Shown in pieces: positions 6,782-9,388 of a stretch of 9,388 nt of DNA; position 1 is the first letter of the stretch; every line of letters begins with the position of its first letter. The DNA comes from CAMYJH01 sp041589735. GTDB taxonomy: Bacteria > Pseudomonadota > Gammaproteobacteria > HK1. Made by a program: the position numbers and the translations under genes. The notes beneath the pieces were generated by a model. It saw only the letters and a program-made list of their open reading frames with translations. It made no database searches and was not told the DNA's origin. The stretch spans positions 1 to 9,388 of the forward strand of contig JBFHVA010000141.1 in assembly GCA_041589735.1 (NCBI GenBank), read 5' to 3'.

Positions 6782-6954
6782 CGGCAAGCAAATGCCGGGG
6801 CACGATTACCAAGTGTTTATCCCCGATCCGGTTCGCGGCTCATTTGCCGCACCCCGGACGGTTAATCCGCACGCGCGTAGACAAGTGCATCCGGGTGCCC
6901 TGCCCTGGCAGGGTTGGTGCACGGGACGCGCGGAGGCCCAACCCGACAATGGAG
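6782..6954 (+). promoter_or_regulatory. Structured rpsB leader, candidate S2 autoregulatory RNA
   Basis: Several stems can form. CGGCA at 6782-6786 pairs with TGCCG at 6793-6797. TCCGG at 6827-6831 pairs with CCGGA at 6854-6858, enclosing GCGGC/GCCGC at 6835-6839 and 6846-6850. A three-step hairpin follows: CGCGCGT at 6872-6878 with ACGCGCG at 6926-6932, GTGCA with TGCAC, and CCCTGC with GCAGGG. The rpsB ribosome site, GGAG at 6951-6954, follows seven bases before the ATG. S2 is known in E. coli to repress its own operon through the rpsB leader, so this is the likely target; the binding itself is inferred. Confidence 0.6.
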
Positions 6955-6961
6955 TCAAGAC

Positions 6962-8236
6962 ATGGCTGACGTCACCATGCGCACGATGCTGGAGGCCGGC
7001 GTTCATTTCGGCCACCAGACGCGCTTCTGGAACCCCAAGATGATGCCCTTCATCTTCGGGGAGCGAAACAAGATCCACATCATCAATCTGGAGAAGTCCC
7101 TGCCGCTTTACCGGGACGCCACCAACTTTATCGGCAGGATGGCCCAAAACGGCGGCACCATACTTTTCGTAGGCACCAAGCGCGCTGCTCAGCAGGTGAT
7201 TTCGGAAGCGGCCACGCGCTGCGGGATGCCCTATGTCGACCGCCGCTGGCTCGGCGGCATGCTGACCAACTTCAGAACCGTCAAACAGTCGATCAAACGT
7301 TTGAAGGATTTGGAGGCGATGCTTACCGACGGAGGCGTCGACCACATCAGCAAGAAGGAGCGCCTCTCGCTCCAGCGCGAGCTGGAGAAGCTCGAGCGCA
7401 GTCTCGGCGGGATCAAGAACATGGAGCGTCTCCCCGACGTCTTGTTCATCGTGGATGTAGGCCACGAGAAGATCGCGGTCGCGGAGTCGGTCAAGCTCGG
7501 TATTCCAGTGGTAGGCGTAGTCGACACCAACAACAGCCCCGATGGCGTGGATTACGTAATTCCCGGCAACGATGACGCCATTCGCTCCATCGAGCTCTAC
7601 GTGCAGGGCGTTGCCGAGGCCGTGGTGGAAGGCCGCCGCGCGGCCCAGCTGGATGTCGCCGCCAACCAGGCCGAGACCCCGGCCGAGTCCGAATCATCGG
7701 CTAAGGGTAAGAAGGACAAGGCTGAGGCCGCGACCACAGCCAAGATCAAAACCAAGCCCACCCGGGAGATAAAGTCCGCGGCCCAGGACAAGCCGGTGGC
7801 CACCGCCTCCCTGGAAGCCAAAGCCACCCTCCACCGTGCGGCCAAGAAGCCGGTGGCTGAGCAAGCCGAGGTGTCAGAGAAGCAAGCCGAGGTGTCAGAG
7901 AAGTACGAGGCCAAGGCCGAGGCCGTGGAGGCCGCGCACAGTGAAGCACCGGCAGTGGAAGCGGTCGAATCCTTAGCCGAAGAAGAAACCTCGGAGCCGC
8001 CGACGGAGAAGGCGGCTGCGCAAGAATCCGAAGACAAGACTGAGAAGACCGAGGCAAAGAGTGCCGACGCGCCTAAAAAACCCAAGAAAAAGGCAGCCGC
8101 CAAAAAGAAGGCCACCAAGAAAAAAGCGGCCAAAAAGAAAGCCGCCACTACGGCGAAAAAAAAGGTGAAGGTCACCACCAAGAAAAAGGCGGCGAAGAAG
8201 AAAGTAGCAAAGAAGAAAGCCTCGGGCAGCGATTGA
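6962..8236 (+). CDS. rpsB: 30S ribosomal protein S2 with long lysine-rich C-terminal tail
   Basis: Residues 1-230 are a normal S2, the protein that binds the 30S head-body junction and needs S1 nearby. Signatures are MRTMLEAGVHFGHQTRFWNPKM from residue 6, RWLGGMLTNF at 95-104 and the GIPVVGVVDTNNSPDGVDYVIPGND block at 180-204. The protein then continues to residue 424, whereas E. coli S2 has 241. The tail has a mixed region (231-299), an acidic region (300-370, 22 Asp/Glu in 71) and a basic end (371-421) with 27 lysines, no arginine and AAKKK-type repeats like histone H1 or AlgP. The start at 6962 is set by GGAG at 6951 and by alignment; an upstream in-frame ATG at 6914 lies inside the structured leader. 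tsf follows after 49 bases. Confidence 0.97.
   Translation: MADVTMRTMLEAGVHFGHQTRFWNPKMMPFIFGERNKIHIINLEKSLPLYRDATNFIGRMAQNGGTILFVGTKRAAQQVISEAATRCGMPYVDRRWLGGMLTNFRTVKQSIKRLKDLEAMLTDGGVDHISKKERLSLQRELEKLERSLGGIKNMERLPDVLFIVDVGHEKIAVAESVKLGIPVVGVVDTNNSPDGVDYVIPGNDDAIRSIELYVQGVAEAVVEGRRAAQLDVAANQAETPAESESSAKGKKDKAEAATTAKIKTKPTREIKSAAQDKPVATASLEAKATLHRAAKKPVAEQAEVSEKQAEVSEKYEAKAEAVEAAHSEAPAVEAVESLAEEETSEPPTEKAAAQESEDKTEKTEAKSADAPKKPKKKAAAKKKATKKKAAKKKAATTAKKKVKVTTKKKAAKKKVAKKKASGSD
7860..7903 (+). repeat. 21-base tandem duplication inside the rpsB tail
   Basis: The sequence from 7860 repeats exactly with a 21-base period, matching over 23 bases (7860-7882 against 7881-7903). It encodes two copies of QAEVSEK in frame at S2 residues 301-307 and 308-314. 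The exact nucleotide identity implies a recent slippage duplication in the tail. Confidence 0.9.
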
Positions 8237-8285
8237 CCGCGCGCTTGGGATTGAGCAAGGCAAGACGAGTCAAGGAGATCAGTAA

Positions 8286-9173
8286 ATGTCAGTAACTGCA
8301 TCAATGGTCAAGGAGCTGCGAGAGCGCACCGGCGCCGGAATGATGGAATGCAAGAAGGCGCTGGTAGAAGCCAACGGCGATATCGACACGGCGATCGAGA
8401 ACATGCGCAAGTCCGGGCAGGCGAAAGCCGACAAGAAAGCCGGGCGCGTTGCGGCGGAAGGGCTGATCGCCATCGAGCTGTCCGCCGACGGATCCAGCGC
8501 CGCCATGGTGGAGGTCAACTGCGAGACGGACTTTGTCGCCAAAGAGGTCGAGTTCAAGTCATTCGTGGCGGAAGTGGCGAAGCGGGCGCTGGAAGAGAAA
8601 GCCAACGATGCCGAAGCCCTCGGCGCCCTGGCGCTGGAAAAGAACGGCGGGCCCAGCATCGACGAGCGCCGCCGTGAGCTGATTGCGAGGATCGGTGAGA
8701 ACATGACTATTCGGCGGGTGCACGCGGCAGATGCGCGCGGCGATCGTTTCGGCGCCTACGTTCACGGCGGTCGTATCGGCGTGCTGGTGGACATGAAGGG
8801 CGGGGACGAGTCCGCCGCCCGGGACATTGCCATGCACGTGGCCGCCAGCCGGCCGCTGGCGCTGAGTGATGCAGACATCTCTTCCGAGCACATGGAGAAG
8901 GAGCGGGAGATCCTGAGAGCCCAGGTGGCCGACAGCGGCAAGCCGCCGGAGATTCAGGAAAAAATGATCAGCGGCAGACTGAGCAAGTATCTTAAAGAGG
9001 TCACTCTGCTCGGCCAGCCCTTCGTCAAGGATCCCGAGACGTCCGTCGAAAAATATCTCAAATCCGCCGGCGCGCAGGTGATGGCCTTCACTCGTTTCGA
9101 GGTGGGCGAGGGTATCGAAAAGAAATCGGAGAACTTCGCCGAAGAAGTGATGGCCCAGGTGCGCGGTAATTGA
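8286..9173 (+). CDS. tsf: Elongation factor Ts
   Basis: EF-Ts is the guanine nucleotide exchange factor that regenerates EF-Tu-GTP. The 295 residues match the usual gammaproteobacterial length of about 283 with a slightly longer middle. Features in order: the N-terminal UBA-like domain with VKELRERTGAGMMECKKAL at 8-26, the TDFVAKE motif at 81-87 whose Asp82 and Phe83 enter the EF-Tu nucleotide site, HVAASRP at 184-190, SGKPPEIQEKM at 217-227 and the C-terminal RFEVGEGIEKK at 270-280. AAGGAG at 8272-8277 lies eight bases before the ATG, the best ribosome site in the window. It is co-directional with rpsB, 49 bases downstream, and no terminator lies between them, so they are probably one transcript. 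Confidence 0.98.
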   Translation: MSVTASMVKELRERTGAGMMECKKALVEANGDIDTAIENMRKSGQAKADKKAGRVAAEGLIAIELSADGSSAAMVEVNCETDFVAKEVEFKSFVAEVAKRALEEKANDAEALGALALEKNGGPSIDERRRELIARIGENMTIRRVHAADARGDRFGAYVHGGRIGVLVDMKGGDESAARDIAMHVAASRPLALSDADISSEHMEKEREILRAQVADSGKPPEIQEKMISGRLSKYLKEVTLLGQPFVKDPETSVEKYLKSAGAQVMAFTRFEVGEGIEKKSENFAEEVMAQVRGN

Positions 9174-9272
9174 ATGCAGCGGCCATCGAATGCGTATAGT
9201 GATTCGGCCTTACACCGGCGTTCCATCGAAGTCCCAGTCCCCGCGGTGTCCGGAATAGCCCTTTAGAGCTTA

Positions 9273-9287
9273 GGTTTTTGAAAAACC
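9273..9287 (+). promoter_or_regulatory. Inverted repeat containing the pyrH start codon
   Basis: GGTTTTTGAAAAACC is self-complementary apart from its centre. In RNA, GGUUU at 9273-9277 pairs with AAACC at 9283-9287, and the UUG start codon at 9278-9280 falls in the five-base loop. Upstream only a weak AGG at 9272-9274 is present. The arrangement could limit initiation, but the stem is short and A-U rich. Confidence 0.35.
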
Positions 9288-9388
9288 CCGGGCCGAAATA
9301 TCGCCGCGTACTGCTCAAGCTGAGCGGCGAGGCCCTGTTGGGGGAGTCCGAGTACGGCATCGATCCCGATACCCTGAAGACCGTCGCC
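9278..9388 (+). CDS. pyrH: UMP kinase PyrH, N-terminal part (runs off right edge)
   Basis: PyrH phosphorylates UMP to UDP in pyrimidine synthesis. Thirty-seven codons are visible; the product contains YRRVLLKLSGEALLGE, matching YKRILLKLSGEAL of E. coli PyrH, then YGIDPDTLKTVA. The start is TTG at 9278. Its tyrosine falls at residue 8, near its place in E. coli (residue 9), and upstream in frame back to a TGA near 9200 there is no ATG or GTG, so UUG is the only usual start available. It follows tsf by 104 bases. TATAGT at 9195-9200 with TTGAAT at 9170-9175 (19-base spacer) is a weak promoter candidate in that gap; no terminator is seen. The order rpsB-tsf-pyrH is conserved in gammaproteobacteria, with frr expected next. 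Confidence 0.93.
   Translation, partial: MKNPGPKYRRVLLKLSGEALLGESEYGIDPDTLKTVA

Noticed and set aside
6573..6812. 80-residue N-terminal extension of methionine aminopeptidase
   Set aside because: The MetAP family begins at MGYEIKTPDE; the extension crosses the divergent rpsB promoter and has no ribosome site.
6914..6961. Upstream ATG start for rpsB
   Set aside because: It adds 16 residues not found in S2 and lies within the leader hairpin; GGAG at 6951 supports the ATG at 6962.
7597..8304. 235-codon open frame on the minus strand opposite the rpsB tail
   Set aside because: It is the antisense shadow of the Lys/Ala/Glu repeats, giving Phe- and Ala-rich low-complexity sequence with no family resemblance.

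Overview
The window looks like the chromosome of a GC-rich gammaproteobacterium. The evidence is the order map-glnD on the minus strand, divergent from rpsB-tsf-pyrH on the plus strand, which is the arrangement known from E. coli, together with protein sequences that match E. coli MoaC, SfsA, MetAP, GlnD, EF-Ts and UMP kinase residue for residue at their active sites. Genus cannot be decided from the sequence alone. Nearly all of it is housekeeping core. There are no rRNA or tRNA genes, no insertion sequence, no CRISPR array and no phage genes.

Layout. Positions 1-954 (minus) hold the N-terminal part of a dynamin-like large GTPase that runs off the left edge. It is divergent from sfsA (1095-1808, plus). 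sfsA converges on moaC (1872-2354, minus). moaC is divergent from moaD (2496-2729, plus); both act in molybdopterin synthesis, but no moaE is here. moaD converges on glnD (2884-5538, minus), the PII uridylyltransferase, across an inverted pair of heptamer arrays (2793-2884). A 266-base gap with a small GC-rich hairpin repeat, a perfect 14-base palindrome and a weak terminator separates glnD from map (5805-6572, minus), methionine aminopeptidase. A 389-base divergent control region then leads into rpsB (6962-8236), tsf (8286-9173) and the start of pyrH (from 9278).

How the genes fit together. rpsB, tsf and pyrH supply ribosomal protein S2, elongation factor Ts and UMP kinase, a conserved growth-linked cluster. 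The rpsB leader is rich in nested inverted repeats, as expected for S2 autoregulation. map trims the N-terminal methionine of nascent proteins. glnD senses glutamine and modifies PII, setting nitrogen status. moaC and moaD make the molybdopterin precursor and the sulfur carrier.

The most unusual items are: an S2 protein of 424 residues, against about 240 in E. coli, whose extra tail is first acidic and then half lysine, like histone H1; the heptamer GTRACNN arrays arranged as a 92-base inverted repeat; a pyrH whose only usable start is UUG, sitting in the loop of a small inverted repeat; and a strong multi-step hairpin ending just before the moaC start codon. I see no evidence of a wholly new multi-gene system in this window.
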